Assembly (NCBI GenBank): GCA_021296065.1
Contig: JAGWBD010000003.1
Location: 35,145 to 99,144 of the forward strand
DNA: 64,000 nucleotides
Source of the DNA: Anaerolineae bacterium
Lineage (GTDB): Bacteria > Chloroflexota > Anaerolineae > Aggregatilineales > Phototrophicaceae
Direction: 5' to 3'
The stretch's first letter is position 1. The number at the start of each line of letters is the position of its first letter. Position numbers and translations under genes: made by a program. The notes beneath the pieces are model-generated. The model saw nothing but the letters and a program-made list of their open reading frames with translations, was not told where the DNA came from and did not search any database. This document shows, one piece after another, positions 38,354 to 53,803 of the stretch.

Positions 38354-39391
38354 ATGAAGACCGTTGTCCTGCCCGTCAACCCGCGCTATCCCCAGGCGAA
38401 GGCCATCGCCGCCGCGGCGCGCGCGCTGCAACAGGGCGGCCTGGTGGCCTTCCCCACCGAGACGGTCTACGGCCTCGGCGCCAGCGCGCTGGATGAGGAC
38501 GCCATCCGCCGCCTCTACCAGGCCAAGGAGCGCCCGGCCAGCAATCCGCTCATCGTGCACGTCGCGGACCTGGAGCAGCTGGAGGGCCTGGTCAGCGAGT
38601 TGCCTGAGTCGGCCTTGCTGCTGGCTCGCGCCTTCTGGCCCGGCCCCCTGACCCTGGTGCTCCAGCGACACCCGGCGCTGCCGGACGTCATCGCGCCGGC
38701 GCGCGCGACCGTGGCCCTGCGATTGCCGGCGCATCCGGTGGCGCGGGCCCTCATTCGGGCCAGCGCTCGCCCGCTGGTGGCGCCCAGCGCCAACCGCTTC
38801 GCGCGCCCCAGCGCCACGCATGCGGCGCACGTGTTGGCGGACCTCGACGGCCGCATCGACCTGCTGCTGGATGGCGGGCCGACGCGCATCGGCCTCGAAT
38901 CGACCGTGCTGGACCTGTACAGCGAGCCGCCCCTCCTGCTGCGGCCGGGCGCGATCACGCTGGAGCAGTTGCGCGCGCAATTGCCCGACCTGCAGCCCGG
39001 CGGCGCCCTGCTGGACCTGGACGAGGACGACGCGCTGCCGGAGTCGCCGGGCCAGCATCGACGCCACTACTCGCCGCAGGCAGAACTGTTGCTCTTCGAC
39101 GGCGAGGCCCAGGCCGTGTTGAGCGCCATGCGCGCGGCCGCGCGTGAGCACCTGGCGGCCGGCGGGCGCGTGGGCCTGCTGGACGCTCTGGAAGGCTTCG
39201 CGGGCTGCGAGCAGGTCTCGCCAGGCGCGGACCCGCGGGCGATGGGACGCGGACTCTTCGCTGCGCTGCGCGAACTGGACGAACGCGGCGTGGACGTCAT
39301 TCTCGCGCGGCTGCAGGTGCCGGAGGGCCTCGGCGCGGCGATCAACGACCGGCTGCTGCGCGCGGCGGACGGGCGCATTATCCGGGTGTGA
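38354..39391 (+). CDS. L-threonylcarbamoyladenylate synthase (Sua5/YwlC type)
   Basis: 'ALQQGGLVAFPTETVYGLGASALDEDAIRRLYQAKERPASNPLIVHV' plus C-terminal Sua5 domain. Confidence 0.94.
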   Translation: MKTVVLPVNPRYPQAKAIAAAARALQQGGLVAFPTETVYGLGASALDEDAIRRLYQAKERPASNPLIVHVADLEQLEGLVSELPESALLLARAFWPGPLTLVLQRHPALPDVIAPARATVALRLPAHPVARALIRASARPLVAPSANRFARPSATHAAHVLADLDGRIDLLLDGGPTRIGLESTVLDLYSEPPLLLRPGAITLEQLRAQLPDLQPGGALLDLDEDDALPESPGQHRRHYSPQAELLLFDGEAQAVLSAMRAAAREHLAAGGRVGLLDALEGFAGCEQVSPGADPRAMGRGLFAALRELDERGVDVILARLQVPEGLGAAINDRLLRAADGRIIRV

Positions 39392-39400
39392 GGGCGGGCG

Positions 39401-40177
39401 TCAGCGCAGACGGCCCTGGTTGATAAAAGGTTCCGGGGCCGGATGACCCACGCGCGCGAAGTCCTGCAGCACGGCGGCGACGTCCCAGGGGACTCGACGC
39501 AACTCTACTGTCGCGACGCCATCCCTGAAGCTGAACAGCCCCCATTCGGCCATGCCCGGCGCCCCGAATGACCAGCCGACGCTGCCCACGTTGACGGCGC
39601 GCCAGTGACCGAGGTCGCGGTCCATCTGCAGATGGGTGTGGCCGCCGATGCCGAGGCGGCCCTCGCGGTCCAGCAGGGCGTCCAGCGCCTCCTCGGCGGG
39701 CGAGTCCGGGCGCAGGGCGCTTGATTCATCGTCGCCGGGGATGGCGTGGTAGCCGATCACGGGGCCGTAATCCGGCGCGCGCAGGGACAGCTCGCGCCCC
39801 AGGATACTGCGCAGGAAGTCGTATTCCTCCCAGGCCAGTTGCGCCAGGCTCCAGTTGAGCGCCCGGTCGCGCGCCGCCCAGGCGGGCGCCAACGCGCGCA
39901 GGGCGTCGGCATCCGCGGCGGCGGGCGTCCAGGCGGGCCGCATGCCATGCACCAGGTAGCGGTCGGTGTTGCCGCCGATGACGCGCAGCTTCTTCTCGCC
40001 CAGGTCCTCGCGCAACTCCAGGACGCGGCGCACACAGTCCGCCGGGCGCGGGCCGAAGGCCGCCAGGTCGCCGAGCAACCAGATTTCATCAAATTCACCC
40101 TGGGCCTGCAGGTCCGCCCAGGCGGCTTCCAGGGCCGTCCGGTTGCCATGAATATCCGCCAGCACCGCCAGTCGCAT
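39401..40177 (-). CDS. Metallophosphoesterase
   Basis: 'MRLAVLADIHGNRTALEAAW', 'EIWLLGDLAAFGPRPADCV', 'IGGNTDRYL', 'LGIGGHTHLQM'. Confidence 0.92.
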   Translation of the reverse strand: MRLAVLADIHGNRTALEAAWADLQAQGEFDEIWLLGDLAAFGPRPADCVRRVLELREDLGEKKLRVIGGNTDRYLVHGMRPAWTPAAADADALRALAPAWAARDRALNWSLAQLAWEEYDFLRSILGRELSLRAPDYGPVIGYHAIPGDDESSALRPDSPAEEALDALLDREGRLGIGGHTHLQMDRDLGHWRAVNVGSVGWSFGAPGMAEWGLFSFRDGVATVELRRVPWDVAAVLQDFARVGHPAPEPFINQGRLR

Positions 40178-40257
40178 GCGCGTCCTCCCCGTCGTCAATG
40201 AGTATAGCCGGCGGGGGGTATACTGGGGCAATCCCCGACAGCGCGAAGGCCAGCTCC

Positions 40258-42456
<2,199 letters not shown>

Positions 42457-42468
42457 AGCGGTGGCGCC

Positions 42469-43437
42469 TCAGCCGCGGCTGCCGTCGCGCTTCTGCAGGG
42501 CCAGAAGGGCGATGAACTCGTAGACCAGATTGGCCGCCAGCAGCGCGGTGATGCCGGCCGGGTCATGGGAAGGCAGCACCTCGACCATGTCGAAGGCGAC
42601 GAAGTCAAGGCCGCGCAGACCGCGCAGCAACTCGTGGCAGACCGCCCCGCTGAAGCCGCCGGTCTCGGGCGTGCCGGTGCCGGGCGCGAAGGCCGGGTCG
42701 ACGAAGTCGATATCAAAGCTGAGATAGCAATCACGGCCGCGCAGCAACTCCTGCACCTGCTGCAGCACGTCGTCAACGCCGCGGCGATGCAGTTCGCGCG
42801 CCGTCACCACCTGAAAGCCCAGATCATGAGAGAGTTGCACGTCGTGCTCGTCATAGACCGAGCCGCGCAGGCCGATCTGGATGGACTGGCGGGGGTCGAT
42901 CAGGCTTTCTTCCAGCGCGCGGCGAAAGGGCGTGCCGTGCGTGTCGAGGCCGCCGTAGTAGCCGCTCCAGATGTCGCCGTGCGAATCGAAGTGCAACAGC
43001 GACAGCGGCTCGTCACGGACGGAAGCGGCGGCGCGCAGCAGCGGCAGCGAGACGGAGTGATCGCCGCCCAGAAAGACCGGCGTGACCCCGGCGCGGAAGA
43101 ACGTTTCGGCGGCGGCGGCGATGTCCTGATGCGAGCGCGGCAGATAACCCGGCACGGTGGGCAGGTCGCCATAGTCGATGCCCGACAGCGTCGGGAAGAG
43201 CGCCACCGCCTGCTCCGGATGGTAGGGACGCAGCAGTACCGAGGCGGAGCGGATGGCCTCCGGGCCGAAGCGCGCGCCGACGCGGTAGGTGGCGCCGGTA
43301 TCGAAGGGCACGCCCGCCACGGCGAAGTCGACCCCGTCCAGTTGCGTCACCTGTGGCAGACGCATAAAGGTGCGCACGCCGCCGTAACGCGGCGAGCGCA
43401 TGCCGTCGGGCGGGTGCCAGGGCGGTCCGCTGCTCAT
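42469..43437 (-). CDS. Ureohydrolase (agmatinase/arginase family)
   Basis: 'VFLGGDHSVSLPLLRA', 'LLHFDSHGDIW', 'SFDIDFVDPAFAPGTGTPETGG'. Confidence 0.94.
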   Translation of the reverse strand: MSSGPPWHPPDGMRSPRYGGVRTFMRLPQVTQLDGVDFAVAGVPFDTGATYRVGARFGPEAIRSASVLLRPYHPEQAVALFPTLSGIDYGDLPTVPGYLPRSHQDIAAAAETFFRAGVTPVFLGGDHSVSLPLLRAAASVRDEPLSLLHFDSHGDIWSGYYGGLDTHGTPFRRALEESLIDPRQSIQIGLRGSVYDEHDVQLSHDLGFQVVTARELHRRGVDDVLQQVQELLRGRDCYLSFDIDFVDPAFAPGTGTPETGGFSGAVCHELLRGLRGLDFVAFDMVEVLPSHDPAGITALLAANLVYEFIALLALQKRDGSRG

Positions 43438-43511
43438 GGGGTCCGTCTCCGCTTGAGGTTTGCCGCGCGAGTGTAGCAGCCGGTCGGGTTGCGGGCGAAC
43501 CCTGGCGCGGG

Positions 43512-45120
43512 TCAGGCGTGCCCGGCGAGCACCAGGTCGGCGGCCTTCTCGCCGATCATGAGGCAGGCGGCGGCGGTGTTGGCGTTGATGAGGGTCGGCA
43601 TGATGGAGGCGTCGGCCACGCGCAGCCCGTCCAGGCCGCGCAGGCGCAGACGCGCGTCGACCACCGCCAGCGGGTCCTGGCCCATGCGGCAGGTGCCTGC
43701 AGGATGGTAGACGGTCGAGGCGAAGCTGCGCAGATAGTCAATCATTTCGTCGTCGGACTGCAGGTCCGGGCCGGGCAGAAATTCCGCGCCGCGCCAGGGG
43801 TCGAAGGCCGGCATGGTGGCGATGCGCCGGGCCAGGCGCAGGCCCGCCAGCAGGGCCTTCAGGTCGCGTTCGTCATCCAGCAGGGCGGGGTCAATCCGGG
43901 GCGGCGCGCAGGGATCGGCCGACTGCAGGCGCAGGTCGCCCACGCTATGCGTAACCACCACGCCGGGGTGCAAGGTGAAGCCGTGGCCGTCAGGCAGGTC
44001 GAGTGCATCGAGGGCGGACCAGTTGGGCGCGAAGTGCAGTTGCAGTTCCGGCACTTCGGAATCCTCGCCCAGACGATGGAAGGCGCAGGCTTCGGCGTTG
44101 CTGGAACTCAGCAGACCGCTGCGCTCGCGGCGGTAGAGCTCGAACTGTTCCGGATCGTTCTTCGCCGCCAGGGTGACCGGCTGCCTGCAGTGGTACGAGA
44201 CCGGCGCTTCCACGTGGTCGCGCAGGTTGCGACCGACGCCCGGCAGGTCGTGGACGACGGCGATACCGAGCTCGCGCAATTGTTCCGCCGGCCCCACGCC
44301 GGAGCAGAGCAGCAGTTGCGGCGAGTTGATGGCGCCGCCGCAGAGGATGACTTCACGCGTGGCGCGCGCCTGACGCTGGCGGCCCTCGTGCCTGAAATGC
44401 AGGCCGCGGCAGCGGCGGCCCGCGAACGCCAGCGCCGTCACCTGGGCGAAGGGGATGGCGCGGAAGTTGGGCCGGGCGAAGGCGGGTTGCAGATACGCGG
44501 CGGCGCTGCTGCGCTGGCCCTCGCGCTGGGTGACCTGGACCAGGCCGCAGCCCTCCTGTTCGCCGTCGTTGAAGTCCGGATTGGGGCGCAGACCGGCCTG
44601 TTGCGCGGCGGCGACGAAGACGAGGCTGAGCGGGTTGGGGTCGCGCAGGTCGGAGACGTGCACGGGGCCGTCCACCCCGTGGTGCGGCGATTCGCCGCGC
44701 GCCTGATGCTGCGATTTGCGGAAGAAGGGCAACAGGTCAGCGTAACTCCAGCCCGTATTGCCGAGGGCCGCCCACTCGTCAAAGCAGGCCGGATGGCCGC
44801 GCTGGTAGACCATGGAGTTGATCGAGCTGCTGCCGCCGTAGAGTTTGCCGCGCGGGACGGGCACGCGTCGTCCCTTCAAACCCGCCTGGGGGGCGCTCTG
44901 GTAGTCCCAGTCCATCGCCGTATGCAGCAGGTTGGGGAAGCGGCCGGGGATCTGTACGTCCTCGTGGTCGTCCGGCCCGCCGGCCTCCAGCAGCAGCACG
45001 CGCCAGCGGCCGTTCTCGCTGAGGCGCGCGGCCAGGGCGCAGCCGGCCGTGCCGGCGCCGACCACGATGAAATCGGCTTGCAGTGGCGCTTCCGACTCGC
45101 TGGCAGTTGGCGTCACGGGT

Positions 45121-45128
<8 letters not shown>
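43512..45128 (-). CDS. GMC-family oxidoreductase (choline dehydrogenase-like)
   Basis: '[33 protein letters not shown]', '[24 protein letters not shown]', '[43 protein letters not shown]'. Confidence 0.96.
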
Positions 45129-47579
<2,451 letters not shown>

Positions 47580-47583
<4 letters not shown>

Positions 47584-48923
47584 GGAGTCTCGTTTGTTCC
47601 GCTGAGTTCGGCGGGGGTGATGGCTTGCTCAATCTGCGTCAGGCGCTGCGCGAGGTCCTGCAGGAAGCGGGCGGCGGGCGCGCCATCCAGCACCTGGTGG
47701 TCGATCGTCAGCGACAGGCCGATGTGCGGCAGGAAGGCCACCACGGCGTTTTCCTGCACGGCCTTCAGGTGAATGGCGCCTGCGCCAAGGATGCCCGCCT
47801 GGGGCGGGTTAAGCACGGGCGTGAAGCTTTCAATGCCGTAACTGCCAAGGTTGCTCACGGTGAAGGTCGCCCCTTCCAGTTCCTCCGGGCGAATGGCGCC
47901 ATCGCGACAGGCGCGGGCCAGCCGCCGCGCCTCGTCGGCCAGTTGCTGCAGGCCGAGGCGATCGGCGTCGCGGATGACGGGCACGTAAAGACCGCGCGGC
48001 GTATCGACGGCGAAGCCCAGCTGCACGTGGCGAAAGCGCAGGATGTGGTCGTCGGCCAGTTGGGCGTTCAGCTCCGGATGCGCCGGCAGGCTGCGCGCCA
48101 CGGCGTAATGCAGCAGGTCGTTGATGGTGACCGCGCGTAGCGCCGGGCCAAACTCGCCCGCTTTCAGGCGTTGGCGCAAGGCCAGCAACGCGCGCACGTC
48201 GGCGTGGGCGTGCAGCGTCAACTGGGCCGTGGTCTGCAACGATTCCAGCATGCGGCGGGCGGTGACGCGCCGCGCGCCGCGCAAGGGCACACGTTGCATG
48301 TCGTCCGGCGTTGGCGCCGGGATGAGGTCGCGGCGCCGGATGCGCCCGCGCGGGCCGCTGCCGCGCGGCGGCAGGTTGTAGCCGCCTTCGCGCAGCATCG
48401 CCTGCGCCACGGGGGTCAGACGCGGCTGCCCCACAAGAGCAGCCTGCACGTCGCGTTCAAGGATGCGGCCCGCGGGACCGCTGCCATTCAGGCCGCTCAG
48501 CGCGATGCCCCTGGCCGCGGCCAGTTTGCGGGCGCGCGGCGAACTGGCGGGACGGCCACGGACCAGGGAGCCGGCTGACGCCGCCGGCGAGGGGATCCGC
48601 GCTGTTGGCTGCGTCATGGCCGGCGTTGGCGGGGCTGGCGCGGCGGCTGCCGTGGATTTGGGCCTCAGCTCGTCGATGTCCTCGCCGGCCGCGCCGATGA
48701 CGCCGATGGGCGCCATGACCTCGACCTCGTCGCCGACCTCATGGAAGCGCGCCAGCAGCAGCCCGTCGGCGGGGCTTTCGACCTCCAGCGTCGCCTTGTC
48801 GGTCTCGATCTCGGCCAGCAACTCGCCCTGCGCGACCGGGTCACCGACGGCCTTGTGCCAGGCGAGGATGAGCGAGCTTTCCACCGAGTTGCCCAGCTTG
48901 GGCAGAAGCACTGCGCTGGCCAT
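47580..48923 (-). CDS. 2-oxoacid dehydrogenase E2 (lipoamide acyltransferase)
   Basis: Lipoyl '[18 protein letters not shown]', E3-binding region '[32 protein letters not shown]', catalytic '[23 protein letters not shown]'. Confidence 0.95.
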
Positions 48924-48954
48924 GGGTATCCCCTTTGCTCCCTGTTGCTGCCGC

Positions 48955-50205
48955 TCAGGCCTGGTCCGGTCGCAAGGGCGCTTCCCGCCGCGGGCTCAAT
49001 GGCTCCGCCCCGTCGACGGTGATCAGGAAAGTCTCCTCAATGTGCAGCGAGGCCTCGCCGGCGAGGAAGCTGCTGGCCTCCAGGTTGACCACCATGTCGA
49101 CTTCCAGCGGCAGGTCGGCGGGGAGGTCGAGGCAGTCGTCACGGAGCCGCAAGCCATTGTTCGCCACAATAACCGGATAGTCACGCACTTCCAAACCGAG
49201 ACCGTGACCATGCGGCGCGGCCACGCGAATGTCGCTGCCGTCGATCACATCCTGCATGGCGGCGTGGGCCTGCGAGCCGCGCCGGCCAGGTCGCAGTTGG
49301 CCCACGCCGGCGTCGATGCAGGCGCGCAGCGCGTCGTAACGCCGCTGCAGCCCGGGTGACAGGGGGCCGAGCGCCAACGTCAGGCCGCTGTCCGAATAGC
49401 AGCTGCGCCAGCGGCAGCCGAAGTCCACGTACATGACGGCGCCGGCCGCCAGATGGTGTCCCGTTTCGGTGGCGATGCCGACGCCGTCGATGCCGATGGC
49501 GAAGTGGTCGAAGTCGGCGCCAGCCTGCGCGACCTGCGCGCGGTAGGCCAGCGAGAGTTGCGCCAGGCTGACGCCGGGAGCGGCCTGCGCCAGACTGGTC
49601 ATGGCGGCCGCCTCGCTGATCTGCGCCGCGCGCCGCAGGCGCTCGATCTCGTCGGCGGTCTTGACGGCGCGGACGTAGCGCAGCAGGTTGCTGCAGTCCA
49701 GCAATTGCGCCCGCGGCAGGGCGTCGCGCAGGGCCTGCAAGTGCCTTTGCGGCAGCTCCTCCATCTCGATGCCGAGGCGCCCCTCCTCCAGGACATGTTC
49801 GCGCAGCAGGTTGAGCAGGGCGTCGTTGGGCGTGGCGGACCAGACCGAGTCGGCCTGAGCCTGACGGATGCGCGGCCAGGCCTGCGGCTGCACGGGCGGG
49901 TCGCGCTCCTCGATGGTCGGCGCGCCGAAGGTGATCAGGTCCTGCACCCACAGGTCCGCGGCGTTGACGGCCATCATGGGCTCGACGACCAGCGCGGGCG
50001 GCCCTTCGCGCGGGAAGAGGGCGTAGCGCTGCATACGCCCGCCCCCTGCGCCCGGGTTGACCATGTACTCGCGGAAGAGGGGGTCCAGCCAGAGGGTGAA
50101 GTCGCTGAAGGCGGTGATGTTGACTGGCGTGCAGGCAATCAGCGCGTCGAGGCCGGCCGCGTCCATGCACTCGCGGGCGCGGGCCTGGTTAAGGAGCATG
50201 GGCAC
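48955..50205 (-). CDS. M24-family protein (Xaa-Pro aminopeptidase/creatinase fold)
   Basis: 'RYVRAVKTADEIERLRRAAQISEAA', 'YVDFGCRWRSCYSDSGLTLALG', 'PHGHGLGLEVRDYPVI', 'EVDMVVNLEA'. Confidence 0.9.
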   Translation of the reverse strand: MPMLLNQARARECMDAAGLDALIACTPVNITAFSDFTLWLDPLFREYMVNPGAGGGRMQRYALFPREGPPALVVEPMMAVNAADLWVQDLITFGAPTIEERDPPVQPQAWPRIRQAQADSVWSATPNDALLNLLREHVLEEGRLGIEMEELPQRHLQALRDALPRAQLLDCSNLLRYVRAVKTADEIERLRRAAQISEAAAMTSLAQAAPGVSLAQLSLAYRAQVAQAGADFDHFAIGIDGVGIATETGHHLAAGAVMYVDFGCRWRSCYSDSGLTLALGPLSPGLQRRYDALRACIDAGVGQLRPGRRGSQAHAAMQDVIDGSDIRVAAPHGHGLGLEVRDYPVIVANNGLRLRDDCLDLPADLPLEVDMVVNLEASSFLAGEASLHIEETFLITVDGAEPLSPRREAPLRPDQA

Positions 50206-50213
50206 TCACCCCG

Positions 50214-51017
50214 TTACTGGCAGGTGTAGCCGCCATCCACGAACAGGGCGGTGCCGGTCACCCAGCGCGATTCGTCGGAGGCGAGGTAGAGCGCCGCCCA
50301 GGCGACGTCCCCGGAGACGCCGATGCGGCCCAGCGGGTGCATGCGCAGCAGGTCGTTCCAGCTGATGCCCGGTGGGAACTTGCGATCGGGCTCGGCCTGC
50401 ATTTCACTGACCTGGTCGCGGTTCAGTTCAGTGAGCACCCAGGCGGGGCAGACCGAGTTGACGCGGATGTTGTCGGCGGCGAAATCCAGCGCGAGGCACT
50501 TGGTCAGCAACTCCTGGGCGGCCTTGGCGGCGTTGTAGGCGCCCTGTTTGGGCTGGCCCACGTAGGCGGAGATGGAACTGATGGCGATGATCGAGCCGCC
50601 GCCGCGTTCGCGCATCTCCGGGATGACGGCGCGGGCGCAGTACCAGCTGCCGCGGGCGTCGATATCGAAGGTGCGCTGCCATTCCTCGTCGTCGAGGTCG
50701 AGCAGGGTGCCGATGCTGGCGCGCACGCCGGCGTTGTTGATGAGGATATCAATATAGCCGAAGCGCTCTAGAGTTTGCTGCGTCAGGTTGGCGACGGCCG
50801 CCGCGTCGCTGACGTCGGTCGGAACCACTAGGGCATCGCCGCCCGCGCGGCGGATCTCGTCGGCCGTCTCCTGCAGGGTACTTTCCGTGCGGCCGCAGAT
50901 GGCGACGCGGGCGCCCTCGGCCGCGAAGAGGATGGCGATCGCCTTGCCGATGCCGGTGCCGCCGCCGGTGACGATGGCGACCTTGCCTGCGAGTCGTCCA
51001 GCCATGCCCGACCTCAA
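50214..51017 (-). CDS. SDR-family oxidoreductase
   Basis: 'KVAIVTGGGTGIGKAIAILFAAEGARVAICGR', 'INNAGVRAS', 'YNAAKAAQELLTKCLALDFAADNIRVNSVCPAWV'. Confidence 0.95.
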   Translation of the reverse strand: MRSGMAGRLAGKVAIVTGGGTGIGKAIAILFAAEGARVAICGRTESTLQETADEIRRAGGDALVVPTDVSDAAAVANLTQQTLERFGYIDILINNAGVRASIGTLLDLDDEEWQRTFDIDARGSWYCARAVIPEMRERGGGSIIAISSISAYVGQPKQGAYNAAKAAQELLTKCLALDFAADNIRVNSVCPAWVLTELNRDQVSEMQAEPDRKFPPGISWNDLLRMHPLGRIGVSGDVAWAALYLASDESRWVTGTALFVDGGYTCQ

Positions 51018-51805
51018 CCCGCCAGGCCACGGCGGACGTCGCCGAGGGCCTGCATCAGCGCGCCCGTCATGAAGCCGAGGTCGAGGCCGATCGAGACCAG
51101 CCGGCTGCCCCTGTTTGCCCAGGCCAGCACGGTCTCGAGCGGCGCGTCCGAAGGCAGGGGCACGCCGATGGGGATGTTCTGCGCCACGGCGACCTCGATC
51201 ACGCGCTCCATCGCCTGAATGACGTCCGGGTGATCGGGCGTCTCCAGCAGGCCCATCGAGCCCGAGAGGTCCATCGGCCCGAGGAAGGCAAAGTCCACCC
51301 CCTCCACGGCGAAGATGTTCTCGATGTCGTTCACGGCGTTGATGTGCTCGATCTGGATGCCGGCGAGGATCGTGCTGTTGGCCAGGCGCACGTAGTCATC
51401 CATCCTGCGGCCGTAGTAACTGGCGCGGCGCGGCCCGAAGCCGCGCGTTCCCTGCGGCGGGTAGCGGCAGGCGGCGACGGCCCGTTGCGCCTCCTCCACC
51501 GAAGCGACCTGTGGCACCAGCACGCCGCCGAAGCCCATGTCAAGACAGGTCTTGATGAGCACCTGGTCGTTCCAGCCGACGCGCACCAGCGAGACAGCCT
51601 GCGTTCCCTCGTAGGCCATCAGGATGCTGGCCAGGCTTTCCGGCGAGAAGGGCGCGTGTTCGGTATCCACAAGCACCCAGTCGAGGCCGGACCCGGCCAT
51701 GACTTCCGTCACAGCCGGGTCGGTCAGCGTTATCCATGCGCCCTGGGCCGACTCTCCGGCCGCCAGTTTCCGGCGCAGCGCGATGCCGTTCTCAAGCAGG
51801 GACAT
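51014..51805 (-). CDS. HpcH/HpaI-family aldolase
   Basis: 'GAWITLTDPAVTEVMAGSGLDWVLVDTEHAPFSPESL', 'GFGGVLVPQVASVEEAQRAVAACRYPPQGTRGFGPRRA'. Confidence 0.95.
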   Translation of the reverse strand: MSLLENGIALRRKLAAGESAQGAWITLTDPAVTEVMAGSGLDWVLVDTEHAPFSPESLASILMAYEGTQAVSLVRVGWNDQVLIKTCLDMGFGGVLVPQVASVEEAQRAVAACRYPPQGTRGFGPRRASYYGRRMDDYVRLANSTILAGIQIEHINAVNDIENIFAVEGVDFAFLGPMDLSGSMGLLETPDHPDVIQAMERVIEVAVAQNIPIGVPLPSDAPLETVLAWANRGSRLVSIGLDLGFMTGALMQALGDVRRGLAG

Positions 51806-51811
51806 GCGCGC

Positions 51812-53632
51812 CTACCATGTGAAGGATTTGGACGGGATGAAAACGTCCCGCTCGCTGACCTCGCCGCTGGCGGGTCGGTCGAAGAGCGGGTAGGTGGTGC
51901 CGCGCGGGTGAATGGCGACCACGTTGGCGCCGCGCATGTCCAGGCGGTAGGGGATCTCGCCGATGACGCGATGCAGCGTGCGCTCCAGCACGGGGAAGCG
52001 GATGTCAACCACGTCGCCGGGGTTGAGGCCTTCGAGACAGACCATGGGGCCGTCCAGGCTGAAGTCGGCGGCTGCGCCATTCACCGTGGCCGTGACCGCC
52101 TCCAGGTCGATCCACTCGGACATGCGCACGTAGACCTTCGGCGCGTCCTTGATGGTCAGTTGTACGCGGCCATCGACCGGCAGCCAGCTGGCCACGTCCA
52201 GCCAGGGCGAGGCGCGGTTGAGCAGGAAGTTGACGGTCGTGCTGCCGTCCTCGCAGCGCTGCACGGCGCTGTCCCAGACGCAGTAGAGGGTGCGCGCGCC
52301 GTTGGCGGTGCAGCAGTGCATGATGCCCTTGCGGGTCAGTTTGTATTCACCGTCTTCATTCCATTGCCGTTCGAAGCCCTCGTTGGCGCGCATCCAGCCG
52401 AGGAAGGAGCCGACCGAGCGCTCCAGCACGTTGTGGGTGTCCGGGTAGGGCGTGTCGTACTCGCCCTCGACGAAGCAGGAATGCGGGATGTCCTTGATGA
52501 ATTCCGCATCCAGCACCTGGCCCTCGGCATACATGTTGCGCACCCAGCGGTCGACGTCGTCGATGTATGCGCCGCCGCCGAAGCCCTCGCGCGTCAGCGT
52601 CAACGCCAGCCAGACCATGTCGGCGACCTCGCAGATCTCGACCGTGTTGCCCTGGCGCTCCAGATACAGCTCGGCGCCCGGCATGATTTCCGCGTAGAAG
52701 CCGATGAGGGGATCGCCCATTTCGCGGGCCCAGCGGTAACAGGCGTCGACGCGCTCCAGCACCTCGCGGTCCTGGGCCGCCACGCCGTATTCACAGACGG
52801 CCATCAGGGAATAGAGGCCGTGATGGAAGTGGTAGAAGTCGTAGTGGCCGTCCTCGTGTTTGAAGACGCGTTTCAGGGCCCAGCGCGCCAGGCCGCGCGC
52901 CAGTTCCAGCGCCGGCTCGTAGCCGGTGAGGCGATAGAGCAGCGCGGAGCCGTGACCCGAGGAGCCGACCGAGTAGATCAGGCTCAGGTCCCAGTCGTAT
53001 TTGTCGCCCAGCGAGCCATCAGGGATCGGGCCACTGGGTTCATCGGCGTCGGGCGGCGGCGAGGCGCCCCTGGGCCAGCGGCCGCGCCAGAAGAAGCGGT
53101 AGTCCTCGCGCTCGACGGAGAGTTCGAGCAGGCGGTCGACCTTGCGTTTGGCGGTCTCGAACCAGATCGGGTCGTCATCGAGCTGGCCGAGGAAGCACAG
53201 CGCCAGGATCAGGCGTCCCTCGCCCCAGATTTCGGCGAAGGGCCGCAGCGCCTCGTCCAGCTCGGGCAGGGTGTCCTCGGGGGTGTAGGTGAGGCCATCC
53301 TCGCCCAGCAGTTCGAGCTGGGTGCGCAGCACGGCCAGGTCGACGTCGATGTTCTGGTCGCTGCCTGAGACGCTGCGGCAGACGGTCAGCGCTTCAAGGA
53401 ACTTGGCGGGGATGTTGAGGTAGGCGTCGGTCAGGTGGTTGATCCAGATGACCGGCGGCTGGTGGGCGATGCTGACGTCGAACTGCAGGGCCCAGCGCTC
53501 TTCCGGCACAAAGGCGTTGGTGAGGGCGTTGATGGCCAGCCCCATCCGGTCGGCGAGGTTAAGGGTATCAGGGACGCTGGCGCTGTAACGCTCGCCCTCA
53601 AGGCAGCGTTCCATAGGGTTGTGATCAAGCAT
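51812..53632 (-). CDS. Glycosidase-like (alpha/alpha)6-barrel protein, GH127-like or uncharacterised
   Basis: 'GHYDFYHFHHGLYSLMAVCEYGVAAQDREVLERVDACYRWARE', 'CCTANGARTLYCVWDSAV'; start at internal Met 53632 with upstream GGGAGGG. Confidence 0.55.
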   Translation of the reverse strand: MLDHNPMERCLEGERYSASVPDTLNLADRMGLAINALTNAFVPEERWALQFDVSIAHQPPVIWINHLTDAYLNIPAKFLEALTVCRSVSGSDQNIDVDLAVLRTQLELLGEDGLTYTPEDTLPELDEALRPFAEIWGEGRLILALCFLGQLDDDPIWFETAKRKVDRLLELSVEREDYRFFWRGRWPRGASPPPDADEPSGPIPDGSLGDKYDWDLSLIYSVGSSGHGSALLYRLTGYEPALELARGLARWALKRVFKHEDGHYDFYHFHHGLYSLMAVCEYGVAAQDREVLERVDACYRWAREMGDPLIGFYAEIMPGAELYLERQGNTVEICEVADMVWLALTLTREGFGGGAYIDDVDRWVRNMYAEGQVLDAEFIKDIPHSCFVEGEYDTPYPDTHNVLERSVGSFLGWMRANEGFERQWNEDGEYKLTRKGIMHCCTANGARTLYCVWDSAVQRCEDGSTTVNFLLNRASPWLDVASWLPVDGRVQLTIKDAPKVYVRMSEWIDLEAVTATVNGAAADFSLDGPMVCLEGLNPGDVVDIRFPVLERTLHRVIGEIPYRLDMRGANVVAIHPRGTTYPLFDRPASGEVSERDVFIPSKSFTW

Positions 53633-53803
53633 TTTTAATCGCCCTCCCGGACGTAATGAAGCGTTGTGAAAAACTTGCGCGGCAGGAAACGGAATGTGAC
53701 GCAGCCATACATGGCGCCCTCCCGGACGCTGTGAATCTGTATGGGAAATCAACGGTGTAACAGATGCCGGAACGGGACAAGGCCGCCTCCGGAGCGCCCC
53801 GCG